A stretch of 64,000 nt of DNA. Origin: an uncultured Saprospiraceae bacterium. Lineage in GTDB: Bacteria; Bacteroidota; Bacteroidia; Chitinophagales; Saprospiraceae. The position numbers and the translations under genes are program-made. Every line of letters begins with the position of its first letter. Position 1 is the first letter of the stretch. The stretch covers positions 104,933-168,932 of the forward strand of contig CALDEM010000016.1 in assembly GCA_937942435.1 (NCBI GenBank). The letters are read 5' to 3'. Below are positions 26,669 to 35,071 of the stretch, one piece after another. The notes beneath the pieces are model-generated. The model was given only the letters and a program-made list of their open reading frames with translations. It made no database searches and was not told the DNA's origin.

Positions 26669-27400
26669 TTATACTTCTTTTGTGTTTAACCTAAAAGATG
26701 CAAGCCAGATACTCCATATGACTAACGCTGTAAAATATACCAAAGTAGATAGCCTCAGAATCCCACGTCCTATCTGATCTGCATGATAAGAAAGACTCAA
26801 ACGCTCTAACCAAAAGTCGAGTCCCCCTTCAAAAACTGGCAGGTCACTCAACAAATTAAAACCGGAGAACAACATAAAGCAGACAAAAACCGAAATCACA
26901 AAAGAGGCAGTGGTCTGCTGAACAAAAGAAGTAACCATCAAAGATATAGCTATATAGCAAGCTCCGACACCGATCAGTCCTACATAAGAACCTATGATTT
27001 GGGCCAGCGGGATTGTTGAAGAGTTTAAGTTGAGCTTATATATAACATACAAGTGCGTTGATGACAAGACAAGTATCATCAACAAGACTAATAGTGCCGC
27101 TACGAACTTTGCCAATAAAGCAGACCTCCAATTGATCTGTAGGGATCGAAGCAATTCTTCTGTACCAAAGCGATACTCGTTAGCTAGAAAACCTACAGTA
27201 TAAGCAGGAACTGCAAATAGCAATAAGTAAGAAAAGAACTGAAAGTACAGATCCCCTTCTGCTAAACCGTAAGAGAGGTAATTAGAATCTGGAAAGACCC
27301 ATAGAAACAAAAAAGCTAATAAAAGTAAAACGGCAACCGAGATTAATCCAAAACTATTAGACCAATAATCTTTAAACTCTTTTAATATCAATGCCTTCAT
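26669..27400 (-). CDS. gldF: Gliding-motility ABC transporter permease GldF
   Basis: 243-residue ABC-2-type permease with six predicted transmembrane helices (for example LISVAVLLLLAFLFLWVF and AQIIGSYVGLIGVGACYIAI). The N-terminus LKEFKDYWSNSFG is typical of GldF. It sits 3 bases after gldA and 3 bases before gldG, giving the three-subunit transporter in the usual order. The cargo of this transporter is not known. Function in this organism, which may or may not glide, is inferred. Confidence 0.93.
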   Translation of the reverse strand: MKALILKEFKDYWSNSFGLISVAVLLLLAFLFLWVFPDSNYLSYGLAEGDLYFQFFSYLLLFAVPAYTVGFLANEYRFGTEELLRSLQINWRSALLAKFVAALLVLLMILVLSSTHLYVIYKLNLNSSTIPLAQIIGSYVGLIGVGACYIAISLMVTSFVQQTTASFVISVFVCFMLFSGFNLLSDLPVFEGGLDFWLERLSLSYHADQIGRGILRLSTLVYFTALVIWSIWLASFRLNTKEV

Positions 27401-27403
27401 CTC

Positions 27404-28258
27404 TTATTCAAATATTTGTTGAAGAGATGATTGTTCCATTTTCATTTCTTTGATCTTCAGTCCTTGCTCTACAACTATATCAAACACATCCGTTCTAATA
27501 TCATCTGTCGATTGCACTTCTAATCTGTAAGTAAAGTCAGGTGCACTTGACACTGTGACAACACCTTCTATACTTTCTAATTTGGTGATGTCTATGAGAT
27601 CATTCAGTTCTAGTATGATGGTATGATTTTGATCACTCCCCGTTCTCTGTAGTGCTCTATCTTCTACAATCTTTCCATCCCTCAGCAAGAGGACCCTATC
27701 ACAAAGTGCTTCTATCTCTTGTATCAAGTGAGAAGAAAGAATAATGATCTTATCTGTTGCAATGGACTTGATGAGTGTTCTGTATTGGGTGATCTGTATC
27801 GGATCTAAACCATTAATTGGTTCATCCAAAATGATAATATCAGGATCTGAAAGTAATGTAGCCGCAAGTCCCACTCTTTGCTTAAAACCTTTTGATAGCT
27901 GGTTGATTTTCTTTGTCTTGACTTCATCGAGTCCTACTTTTTCAACTGCCCATGCCACTCTACTCTCTCGATCTGTGATCGTCCTCATATCAGCCACCCA
28001 ACTTAGATATTCTGTGACATACATATGTGGATAGAGCGGATTACGCTCAGACATATACCCGATGGTATTAGATCCCATATGAAGCTCTCCTTGATCTGGG
28101 CGATTGATCCCTGCTATGATTTTTAACAGTGTACTCTTACCTGCTCCGTTACGACCTAGTAGTCCGACGATCTCTCCTTTATCTAATGACAGGTCAACCT
28201 GATCGAGCACAGCTTGCACTCCATAAGACTTGGTAATATCTCTTGCGATCAAGCTCAT
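27404..28258 (-). CDS. gldA: Gliding-motility ABC transporter ATP-binding protein GldA
   Basis: 284-residue ABC ATPase. Walker A is GRNGAGKST (about 35-43), the ABC signature region is LSKGFKQRV (about 131-139), Walker B is IIILDEPINGLDP (about 151-163) and the switch His follows in SSHLIQE. The C-terminal extension of about 60 residues is characteristic of drug/nodulation-type and GldA ATPases. The ATG at 28258 overlaps the truB stop by four bases (ATGA), and gldF starts 3 bases after its stop. Confidence 0.94.
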   Translation of the reverse strand: MSLIARDITKSYGVQAVLDQVDLSLDKGEIVGLLGRNGAGKSTLLKIIAGINRPDQGELHMGSNTIGYMSERNPLYPHMYVTEYLSWVADMRTITDRESRVAWAVEKVGLDEVKTKKINQLSKGFKQRVGLAATLLSDPDIIILDEPINGLDPIQITQYRTLIKSIATDKIIILSSHLIQEIEALCDRVLLLRDGKIVEDRALQRTGSDQNHTIILELNDLIDITKLESIEGVVTVSSAPDFTYRLEVQSTDDIRTDVFDIVVEQGLKIKEMKMEQSSLQQIFE

Positions 28259-28992
28259 ACAGTTGAGGCGGCTAATTGATTAATCTGCTCTATAAATGAG
28301 TCTATACTTATAGCATCATCAACGCTAAAATCTCCTATCATCGTGCGTCTGAGGCCTGTTAGATATCCTCCGCAACCTAGATATTGGCCGATGTCGTATG
28401 CCAATGTTCTTATGTAAGTCCCTTTGGTACAAGCTACCTCTATAGCCAACTTGTTGTCGACAGAGAGCGACACTTCTAAGTTTGAGATAGTCACAGGACG
28501 GGGCTTTCTCTTGATTTCTTCTCCTCGTCTTGCTAGTTTGTAGAGCGCCACACCTTTGATCTTGATCGCGGAGTACATCGGTGGGATCTGATCTATATCA
28601 CCGGAGAAATGATTCTTTAAGTTGAGTAAATCATCTTCAGTAATCTTCTTATCTGGATAATAGACATCTGGCATCGTCTCCGCATCATATGATGGAGTAT
28701 CTACACCGAGGGTAACTTCTCCTGTATAACCTTTGTGTTGTGCGACGATCGTTTCTATTTTCTTAGTATAAGGTCCTATGCATAGGATGAGCAGACCTGT
28801 AGCCAAAGGATCTAAAGTCCCCGCATGACCTACTTTATACTTCTTGACATCAAGATGTCTCTTGATGGCGTATCGCAACTTATTGACTACGTCAAATGAT
28901 GTCCACTCAAGCGGCTTGTCAATTAAGATGGCCGCTCCTTCTTTGAGATATGAGGCTTGGATAGGATTGTGCGCAGTAATGACGTTATCCAT
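28255..28992 (-). CDS. truB: tRNA pseudouridine-55 synthase TruB
   Basis: Converts U55 of the T-loop of tRNAs to pseudouridine. The 245 residues carry KPLEWTSFDVVNKLR (about 26-40), the catalytic-Asp motif GHAGTLDPLATGLL (about 55-68), SAIKIKGVALYKLARRG (about 140-156) and CTKGTYIRTLAYDIG (about 188-202). It overlaps uppP by 8 bases and gldA by 4 bases. The uppP-truB order next to ftsX and a DUF3098 gene is a standard Bacteroidota arrangement. Confidence 0.96.
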   Translation of the reverse strand: MDNVITAHNPIQASYLKEGAAILIDKPLEWTSFDVVNKLRYAIKRHLDVKKYKVGHAGTLDPLATGLLILCIGPYTKKIETIVAQHKGYTGEVTLGVDTPSYDAETMPDVYYPDKKITEDDLLNLKNHFSGDIDQIPPMYSAIKIKGVALYKLARRGEEIKRKPRPVTISNLEVSLSVDNKLAIEVACTKGTYIRTLAYDIGQYLGCGGYLTGLRRTMIGDFSVDDAISIDSFIEQINQLAASTV

Positions 28993-29782
28993 AGTTGTAA
29001 AACAAGATCACGATCAAACCTATAGAAACACAATAGCCTGCAAAGTACTTGAGACTATACTTTTGAACCAAGGCTATCATCCACTTACATGCTATGACGC
29101 CCACCAAAAAAGAAGAAATAAGCGCTATCGATATCGGCACTATCGAACCTTCAGATATCTGAAGATCACCTGATGCCATATCCAAGATGAGCTTGCCGAT
29201 GATCACTGGTAGTACCATCAAAAACGAAAACTTAGCTGCGTTGCGCTTGCCGACGCCGAGCATCAGTGCTGCTGCTATGGTCATCCCACTTCTTGATATC
29301 CCAGGCATAATGGCAACGGCTTGAGCTACACCAATCAAAAGGGCTTTTTTCCAACCTACTGTGCCATCGCTCGATGTGATATTTGGCGTAAGCCATAAGA
29401 CCACTCCTGTAAATATTAGCGATACACCCACCATCCATATACCTCCACTAAAAATCTCTTCTATCTTATCTTCAAACAATAGTCCCAAGATCATCGCGGG
29501 TATCATAGATACTAAGATCTCCATCGCTAGACGGGTCTCATCGCTCCACTTAAAAGCCAATAGGTCCTTCAGGATATTGAGGATATCTTCGCGAAATACA
29601 TAAAGGATACTTAAAGCGGTTCCAAAATGCACCAAAACTACCATTGTGAGATCTGAGTCAACACTCTCTGATGAGCCAAGAAAAAAGTTGATTAACTCAA
29701 GATGGCCACTACTACTGACCGGTAAAAACTCGGTCAATCCTTGGATTACACCTAAGACAAGAGATCTTAATATATCTGACAT
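28985..29782 (-). CDS. uppP: Undecaprenyl-diphosphate phosphatase UppP (BacA)
   Basis: Integral membrane phosphatase that recycles undecaprenyl pyrophosphate for peptidoglycan and other envelope polymers. The 265 residues show the two catalytic signatures GLTEFLPVSSSGHLEL (residues 15-30) and PGISRSGMTIAAALMLG (about 159-175), with about eight hydrophobic helices. Loss of recycling activity usually causes bacitracin sensitivity. It sits between the DUF3098 gene and truB, overlapping truB by 8 bases. Confidence 0.97.
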   Translation of the reverse strand: MSDILRSLVLGVIQGLTEFLPVSSSGHLELINFFLGSSESVDSDLTMVVLVHFGTALSILYVFREDILNILKDLLAFKWSDETRLAMEILVSMIPAMILGLLFEDKIEEIFSGGIWMVGVSLIFTGVVLWLTPNITSSDGTVGWKKALLIGVAQAVAIMPGISRSGMTIAAALMLGVGKRNAAKFSFLMVLPVIIGKLILDMASGDLQISEGSIVPISIALISSFLVGVIACKWMIALVQKYSLKYFAGYCVSIGLIVILFYNYG

Positions 29783-29814
29783 AGGGTGATCGATTTATAA
29801 GTCTGAGTGAGGTA

Positions 29815-30156
29815 CTACTTGAAGATGGCATACACCTCGATACCCAGACCAATCAAGATGATGATCGGTGCAAGCGTGATTCTTCTAAAACTATAGATGA
29901 GGCTCTCGTCCCATACATCAGGGCTTGGCATCGATCCTCCAGCCATCAATATCATACCTAATATGATTACGCCTAATCCTATGAACATCCACTTAAAGTT
30001 CTCTCGGCCGAACAAAAGTGGTGTACTTGCTACGGCTTTTGCACCAGATTTGCGCTTAGACACTGTAGGTTTGATCTTAACTTTAGTCTTGTTAGAGACC
30101 TCTTTTTTGACCTTACCAACTACCTTTTTCTTTTTATTATTTGATGGAGTACTCAC
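29815..30156 (-). CDS. DUF3098-domain membrane protein
   Basis: 113 residues: a Lys-rich, low-complexity cytoplasmic N-terminus (about residues 7-40) followed by a DUF3098-type pair of hydrophobic helices (WMFIGLGVIILGMILMAGG, and the C-terminal ITLAPIIILIGLGIEVYAI). The start is a GTG at 30156 whose bases overlap the ftsX stop (GTGA), showing translational coupling. In Bacteroidota this small protein commonly accompanies ftsX and uppP. Its function is unknown, with an envelope or division role suggested only by context. Confidence 0.9.
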   Translation of the reverse strand: MSTPSNNKKKKVVGKVKKEVSNKTKVKIKPTVSKRKSGAKAVASTPLLFGRENFKWMFIGLGVIILGMILMAGGSMPSPDVWDESLIYSFRRITLAPIIILIGLGIEVYAIFK

Positions 30157-30977
30157 TGGGCGATTGACAGATTAAGTGAAGAAAAATATGCCCTCAAGCT
30201 TCTGTAAGTCACAAGTGCATGTATGCATACAACTATCAAAAACATAATGGCAATGCCTATAAACGATTGCAAGAACGTTATTTCTAAGCCGTCCAGCAAC
30301 GTATTATTAATAAATATAATGTTAACCAAGATAGCTACTGCTCCTAACCCTGCACTAATCGCACCCCATTTTGTAGACCACGACACACGAGACTTGACAA
30401 TTACATCTTCATCCGCGCCTGCGATCGACATAACCTTGATGTCCTTAGAAAACTCCCTTATATCCCGCTTGATCCTCAAAACAAGGATCATCAGTGCTGC
30501 TATAAACATAAGAGCTGCCAACGTCAAAAGCCCTAACCTGAAGCGTCCAAAGCTCTCAGGCAAGTTGCGTAATAACATATCGTCAAAAAAGACTCCTTCT
30601 ACTCCTTTGATCTTCCTGATCTCATGCGTGAAGTCATCTACTTCAGCCGCATCCAGCCCTCTTGTCTTAAATGTAACGATATCATGAAAAGGATTATCCG
30701 CCATATAGGCTAATTCTGGCATATCTTGTTGCATATACTCGAGAGCATCATCAGAACTAACTAATCTCACACTACCGCTTTGGACGAGATCCATGTCCGA
30801 TATGACTGATTCTACGGTGATACGTTGACCAGGCATGATGTTCTGAGAAAGTTCTGCGACAAAGACAGCATTAGATTGTAAGTCTTGGTAAGCAGACACA
30901 GCCTTGATAATCAAACAAATAGAGAGGCCCATAATAGTGGCAATCACAACATTCATGATGATTCTATTGACTCTCAT
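30153..30977 (-). CDS. ftsX: Cell-division protein FtsX-like permease
   Basis: 274-residue FtsX-type transmembrane protein, partner of the FtsE ATPase in activating peptidoglycan hydrolysis during division. The architecture is one N-terminal helix (about 10-27), an extracytoplasmic domain (about 30-165), then three C-terminal helices (about 170-190, 214-235 and 243-262) with the family-like VMSIAGADEDVI segment. It is the first gene of a nine-gene minus-strand operon running to yigZ. No ftsE gene lies in this window. Confidence 0.92.
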   Translation of the reverse strand: MRVNRIIMNVVIATIMGLSICLIIKAVSAYQDLQSNAVFVAELSQNIMPGQRITVESVISDMDLVQSGSVRLVSSDDALEYMQQDMPELAYMADNPFHDIVTFKTRGLDAAEVDDFTHEIRKIKGVEGVFFDDMLLRNLPESFGRFRLGLLTLAALMFIAALMILVLRIKRDIREFSKDIKVMSIAGADEDVIVKSRVSWSTKWGAISAGLGAVAILVNIIFINNTLLDGLEITFLQSFIGIAIMFLIVVCIHALVTYRSLRAYFSSLNLSIAQ

Positions 30978-31144
30978 ATATCTATTAACAAGCTCGCTTT
31001 CGCAAATATTATAAAATATCGCATATATAAAGCATCAGACTGCTATGAACTTATGCATCTGTAAAATTCACTGAAAACGGGTAGATAACAAAATGATATT
31101 AATTATACATTGTGGATTATTAACCAAAACAAAAAGAAGAAGAA

Positions 31145-31591
31145 ATGAAAAAAACACTGTTGTTACTCGTATGTGTCTTTGCCATGGGATATTCTGCACA
31201 AGCGCAGACTAAGTTTGGTGCTGGTGCAAGTTTTTTAGATGGGTTGTTTGGTGTTGGTGCACGTGCACACAATTCATTTACAGAAGACTTTGCAGGACAA
31301 GCGAGTTTTCACTATTATTTTGAAAGTTTAGTTAATGTTTATAGTATCGACCTTGACGTGCACTACAGTGGTTTTGATCTAGGTGATGTAGAAAGTTTTG
31401 CCATCACCCCTTTCGCGGGGCTGAACTTCTTTAGAGCAGCGCAAAATGGCATTGGAGGTACCAATACCAATCTAAATGTCGGAGTAAATGGTACAATGCC
31501 TCTGACTGATACCTTAGACCTTTACATAGAACCAAAATTTATAATAGGAAGGATATCATCCTTTGGCGTATCCGCAGGTGTATACTTTTAA
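31145..31591 (+). CDS. Small outer-membrane beta-barrel protein
   Basis: 148 residues with a textbook signal peptide (MKKTLLLLVCVFAMGYSAQAQ, cleavage after residue 19-21). The mature part alternates hydrophobic and polar residues, with short turns and a C-terminal aromatic ending (GVSAGVYF), as in small OmpX-like barrels of about eight strands. No function can be assigned. It is monocistronic: a strong terminator follows its stop by about 25 bases. The AT-rich leader (31078-31140) has no clear TAnnTTTG element. Confidence 0.85.
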   Translation: MKKTLLLLVCVFAMGYSAQAQTKFGAGASFLDGLFGVGARAHNSFTEDFAGQASFHYYFESLVNVYSIDLDVHYSGFDLGDVESFAITPFAGLNFFRAAQNGIGGTNTNLNVGVNGTMPLTDTLDLYIEPKFIIGRISSFGVSAGVYF

Positions 31592-31615
31592 GAATATTAT
31601 TACAACATAGAATAT

Positions 31616-31643
31616 AAAAAGGCGTCTTAAAGACGCCTTTTTT
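31616..31643 (+). terminator. Rho-independent terminator after the beta-barrel gene
   Basis: GGCGTCT (31621-31627) pairs perfectly with AGACGCC (31631-31637) around the loop TAA, with an upstream A-run and a downstream run of six T. Symmetrical A and T runs allow bidirectional use, but the neighbours make only plus-strand use likely. Confidence 0.92.
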
Positions 31644-31673
31644 CTTTGTATCATTGGATAAAATTATCAGATT

Positions 31674-32609
31674 TTGAAGATTAGATCTTTAACTACAGTC
31701 TTTACACTCTCACTATCCATACTGATACTGACTATGTGCCAAAACAAAAACAGAAAAACAGAAGACGCCCCAGAGGCAGCCAAAATCGCTTTTGATATCG
31801 AAGGTCATCGCGGATGTAGAGGTCTCTTTCCAGAAAACACGCTCCCCGCGTTTCAAAAAGCGCTCGAACTACAAGTCAATACCTTAGAGTTAGATCTAGC
31901 CGTATCTGCAGATAAACAATTGGTTGTATCACATGAGCCTTACTTTAGGTCAGGATTAAGCATCGACCCAGATGGCAATCCTGTAACAAAAGAGGACGAA
32001 CTGAATCATAATATCTACAAGATGGATTATGAGACCGTTATGAAGTATGATGTCGGCAGTCTAAGTGATGATCGCTATCCAGAGCGTGAAAATATAAAGA
32101 CCTTCAAACCTCTTTTTAAAGATGTGGTAAACAAGGCACAACACTATGCTTTCACCTTTGGAGTTGAAGAGCCTGATTATAATATAGAGATAAAAAGAAA
32201 GCCAGAGTATGACGAGCAGTTTCATCCTTCAGGTATGGAGTTTGCGACACTTGTCTTAGATGAAGTTGAACGGCTCAACATCCAAGAGCATACGATCATA
32301 CAATCTTTTGACATCGAGTCGTTACAGATTGTAAAAGCAAAAAATCCTAGCATCAGGTTAGCACTCCTCATAGAAAATGAAAAAAGTGTAGCTGACAATA
32401 TTACAATGCTAGGCATCAAGCCCGATATCTATAGTTGCTACTTCAAACTTTTAAAAAAAGAAGACATTACCTATTGTCATAGCAAAGGTATCCAAGTTAT
32501 ACCTTGGACCGTCAATGAAGTGTCAGATATGCAGGCTATGATAGATCTTGGCGTGGATGGTTTGATATCTGACTATCCAGATAGAGCTATATCACTAATT
32601 AGAAATTAA
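31674..32609 (+). CDS. Glycerophosphodiester phosphodiesterase lipoprotein
   Basis: Hydrolyses glycerophosphodiesters to glycerol-3-phosphate and an alcohol. The TIM-barrel signatures are GHRGCRGLFPENTLPAF (about 44-60), LELDLAVSADKQLVVSHEP (about 66-84) and DGLISDYP near the C-terminus. The start is TTG at 31674: an in-frame TAA lies just upstream, no ATG is available in front of the signal sequence, and the TTG start supplies the lipoprotein signal ending LILTMC (Cys22). Anchoring therefore is to an envelope membrane. First gene of a three-gene unit (gaps of 9 and 4 bases). Confidence 0.9.
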   Translation: MKIRSLTTVFTLSLSILILTMCQNKNRKTEDAPEAAKIAFDIEGHRGCRGLFPENTLPAFQKALELQVNTLELDLAVSADKQLVVSHEPYFRSGLSIDPDGNPVTKEDELNHNIYKMDYETVMKYDVGSLSDDRYPERENIKTFKPLFKDVVNKAQHYAFTFGVEEPDYNIEIKRKPEYDEQFHPSGMEFATLVLDEVERLNIQEHTIIQSFDIESLQIVKAKNPSIRLALLIENEKSVADNITMLGIKPDIYSCYFKLLKKEDITYCHSKGIQVIPWTVNEVSDMQAMIDLGVDGLISDYPDRAISLIRN

Positions 32610-32618
32610 GGCGTCCAG

Positions 32619-33593
32619 ATGCCGGTAGATTATGGCGAAGACTTTAAGCCACCACCGAGGTATAAGAATGGTCATTATAGCACATTCATACCTTATCTAT
32701 TTGGCAAAAAACCAAAAGTAGATTATACAAGAGAGCGCATAGAGACCTCAGATGGAGACTTCTTAGATCTTGACTTTTCCAGATCGGGCAGCAAGAAGTT
32801 AGCGGTACTCTGTCATGGCCTTGAGGGCAGCAGTCGCTCAGGATATGTCATACTGTTTGCAGATAGTCTAAAGCAACAGGGCTGGGACATACTTGCGATA
32901 AACTATCGCAGCTGCAGTGGTGAGATGAACCGCACCTTACAGATGTATAATAGTGGGATGACGCAAGATCTGCATACCTCCATATCATATGCCGAGCAAG
33001 AATACGATGATATAGGGCTTTATGGATTTAGTCTGGGTGGCAACATCGTTTTAAAATATGGAGGAGAAGGTATCTATAACATATCTCCTAAAATTAGAGC
33101 CATCGTCGCTATCAGTACGCCAGTTGATTTGTACAACGCTTCTATAGAGTTATTAAAATGGGACAGTAAGCTTTATCAGTGGAACTTTCTCTTAAGTTTG
33201 TCCTATAAAATATTTAGAAAAAAGCGACAATATCCACAAGGAATACAACTGCGCAAGTTATTAAAGTGCACCACTTTATACAAATTTGACGAGTATTACA
33301 CTGCGCCGATGTTTGGATATAAAGATGCTGAAGATTATTATAATCAGAATGCATCATTGCAGTGGCTTGACAAGATCAATATACCCACTATCATTCTCAA
33401 TGCCAAAGATGACCCTTTTTTAGGTCCCAAGTGCTACCCTGTCGAACTCGTAGAACAATTAGAAAATGTTCACTTACTCATACCTGAGCATGGTGGGCAC
33501 GTAGGATTTGCATATGGCCGTAACGACAGATCTTGGATGATCAATAAGGTCAACGCTTTTGTAAACAAGCAATTAGAAAAATCTAAAACGTAA
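32619..33593 (+). CDS. YheT-family alpha/beta hydrolase
   Basis: 324-residue soluble alpha/beta hydrolase of the YheT family. The oxyanion/HG region is HGLEGSSRSGY (about 66-76), the nucleophile elbow is GFSLGGN (about 138-144), the Asp is in NAKDDPFLG (about 260-268) and the His in PEHGGHVGF (about 286-294), so the Ser-Asp-His triad is complete. Family members are carboxylesterases of uncertain natural substrate. It starts 9 bases after the GDPD gene and 4 bases before the next esterase, so all three are probably co-transcribed. Confidence 0.9.
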   Translation: MPVDYGEDFKPPPRYKNGHYSTFIPYLFGKKPKVDYTRERIETSDGDFLDLDFSRSGSKKLAVLCHGLEGSSRSGYVILFADSLKQQGWDILAINYRSCSGEMNRTLQMYNSGMTQDLHTSISYAEQEYDDIGLYGFSLGGNIVLKYGGEGIYNISPKIRAIVAISTPVDLYNASIELLKWDSKLYQWNFLLSLSYKIFRKKRQYPQGIQLRKLLKCTTLYKFDEYYTAPMFGYKDAEDYYNQNASLQWLDKINIPTIILNAKDDPFLGPKCYPVELVEQLENVHLLIPEHGGHVGFAYGRNDRSWMINKVNAFVNKQLEKSKT

Positions 33594-33597
33594 GCTA

Positions 33598-34458
33598 ATG
33601 AGACACTTCATACTTATTGTCATTATATCTTTTATATATCACGATTCTATCAGCGCTCAGCGAGGGCAAGTCTATGATGATCTCTCTTTGCATAGCCAAG
33701 TGCTTAATAGTGAACGAAAGTATGCGATCTACCTACCTCCAGATTATGAGTCATCTGCAAGAAGCTACCCTGTGCTCTATCTATTACATGGTGCCGGAGA
33801 TGATCAGACCGGTTGGATACAATTTGGAGAAGTATTGCATATAGCAGACAAGGCCTTCAACAATGGTGACGCGACGCCTATGATCATAGTCATGCCAGAT
33901 GCTAATACTGGCAAGAGAGGTTATTTTAACGACATCAGCGGAGCATGGCGATATGAGGACTTTATCTTTGAAGAGTTGATACCTCATGTAGAAGAGAAGT
34001 ATAGAATCAAAGGTAAAAAGAGATATCGTGCTCTAGCTGGTCTTTCTATGGGCGGTGGAGGATCGTTTATCTATGCCTTACATCATCCAGAGATGTTTTC
34101 TTCTGCTTGCCCTCTTAGCGCCTATATCGGTCCTTCTGATATAGAGAATATGAAAACGCGATTAGATCCTTCAGAATCATATAGTGATGAACAATTAGAA
34201 TCATATCTCGATCAACACAACGCGCTTCGTCTTATAGAATCAATGCCAACTGATGAAGTTAAGTCTGTTAGGTGGTTTATAGATTGCGGAGACGACGACT
34301 TTCTCTATGAAGGCAATAGTCTCATTCACATAGCAATGAAAAAGAAAAGTATACCTCATGAATATAGGGTCAGGGACGGAGCTCACAACTGGACCTATTG
34401 GCGAGCGTCACTACCCACTGTGCTCGACTTTGTAAGTCAAGCCTTTCATCAGCATTAG
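33598..34458 (+). CDS. Secreted esterase of the putative-esterase (esterase D-like) family
   Basis: 286-residue alpha/beta hydrolase with a signal peptide ending ISAQ. The nucleophile elbow GLSMGGGGSF is near residue 148, the acid residue lies in DCGDDDF near 237 and the His is in DGAHNWTYW near 260. Members include feruloyl/acetyl esterases, mycolyltransferase-like enzymes and S-formylglutathione hydrolase relatives. HGAGDDQTGW near residue 63 is the typical oxyanion loop. Export plus the presence of a glycan locus elsewhere makes a polysaccharide side-chain esterase possible but unproven. Third gene of the GDPD-YheT-esterase unit. Confidence 0.86.
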   Translation: MRHFILIVIISFIYHDSISAQRGQVYDDLSLHSQVLNSERKYAIYLPPDYESSARSYPVLYLLHGAGDDQTGWIQFGEVLHIADKAFNNGDATPMIIVMPDANTGKRGYFNDISGAWRYEDFIFEELIPHVEEKYRIKGKKRYRALAGLSMGGGGSFIYALHHPEMFSSACPLSAYIGPSDIENMKTRLDPSESYSDEQLESYLDQHNALRLIESMPTDEVKSVRWFIDCGDDDFLYEGNSLIHIAMKKKSIPHEYRVRDGAHNWTYWRASLPTVLDFVSQAFHQH

Positions 34459-34525
34459 AAAAGATGATTCTTGCAATGCGAAAAAGGTCGCGAGCTATAA
34501 ATTAAACTAAGTATATAAAAGCCTT

Positions 34526-34885
34526 TTAAGGCTCAGGTACAAACTTCATACTGATACTGTTGACACAGTGTCGTGTATTCTTTTGCGTTAAGCGTTCTCC
34601 TACAAAGACATGTCCTAGGTGTCCATCGCATTTTGCGCAAACGATCTCTACCCTACGCCCATCAGCATCCCTCACTCGTGTCACCGCTCCTTCGATCTCG
34701 TCATCAAAGCTGGGCCAACCGCAGTGACTATCAAACTTATCTGCTGACCGATAGAGTGCTGCATCACACTGTCTACAGATATAAGTGCCCGCAGCCTTGT
34801 TATCGGTATACGCTCCAGTAAAAGCGCGCTCAGTACCTTTGTGGATGATCACTCTTTCTTCTTCTGCCGTTAGTGGATTATACAT
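34526..34885 (-). CDS. msrB: Peptide-methionine (R)-S-oxide reductase MsrB
   Basis: 119 residues from the ATG at 34885 ([10 protein letters not shown]); a longer frame to 34975 has no family-like residues and would run into the divergent gamma-glutamyltransferase leader. It reduces methionine-R-sulfoxide with thioredoxin. Two CxxC zinc sites (CRQC, CAKC), the HCGWPSF motif, GHLGHVF and the catalytic Cys in RHCVNS are all present. No signal peptide, so cytosolic. Confidence 0.96.
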   Translation of the reverse strand: MYNPLTAEEERVIIHKGTERAFTGAYTDNKAAGTYICRQCDAALYRSADKFDSHCGWPSFDDEIEGAVTRVRDADGRRVEIVCAKCDGHLGHVFVGERLTQKNTRHCVNSISMKFVPEP

Positions 34886-35071
34886 AGCACTTTGTGTTTG
34901 ATGGAGTAACAAAGATATGTAACAATGGTTGTAAGGTACAGTCTTATAAACCAGGGTGACAGTAGTACGTATCAACCTTCATCTATACATAGTCTATACG
35001 ATCACTATGAGATTCTGTATATTCATCATTCATTATTGATAACAACATACGCTACACTCAACTCTACTTCC

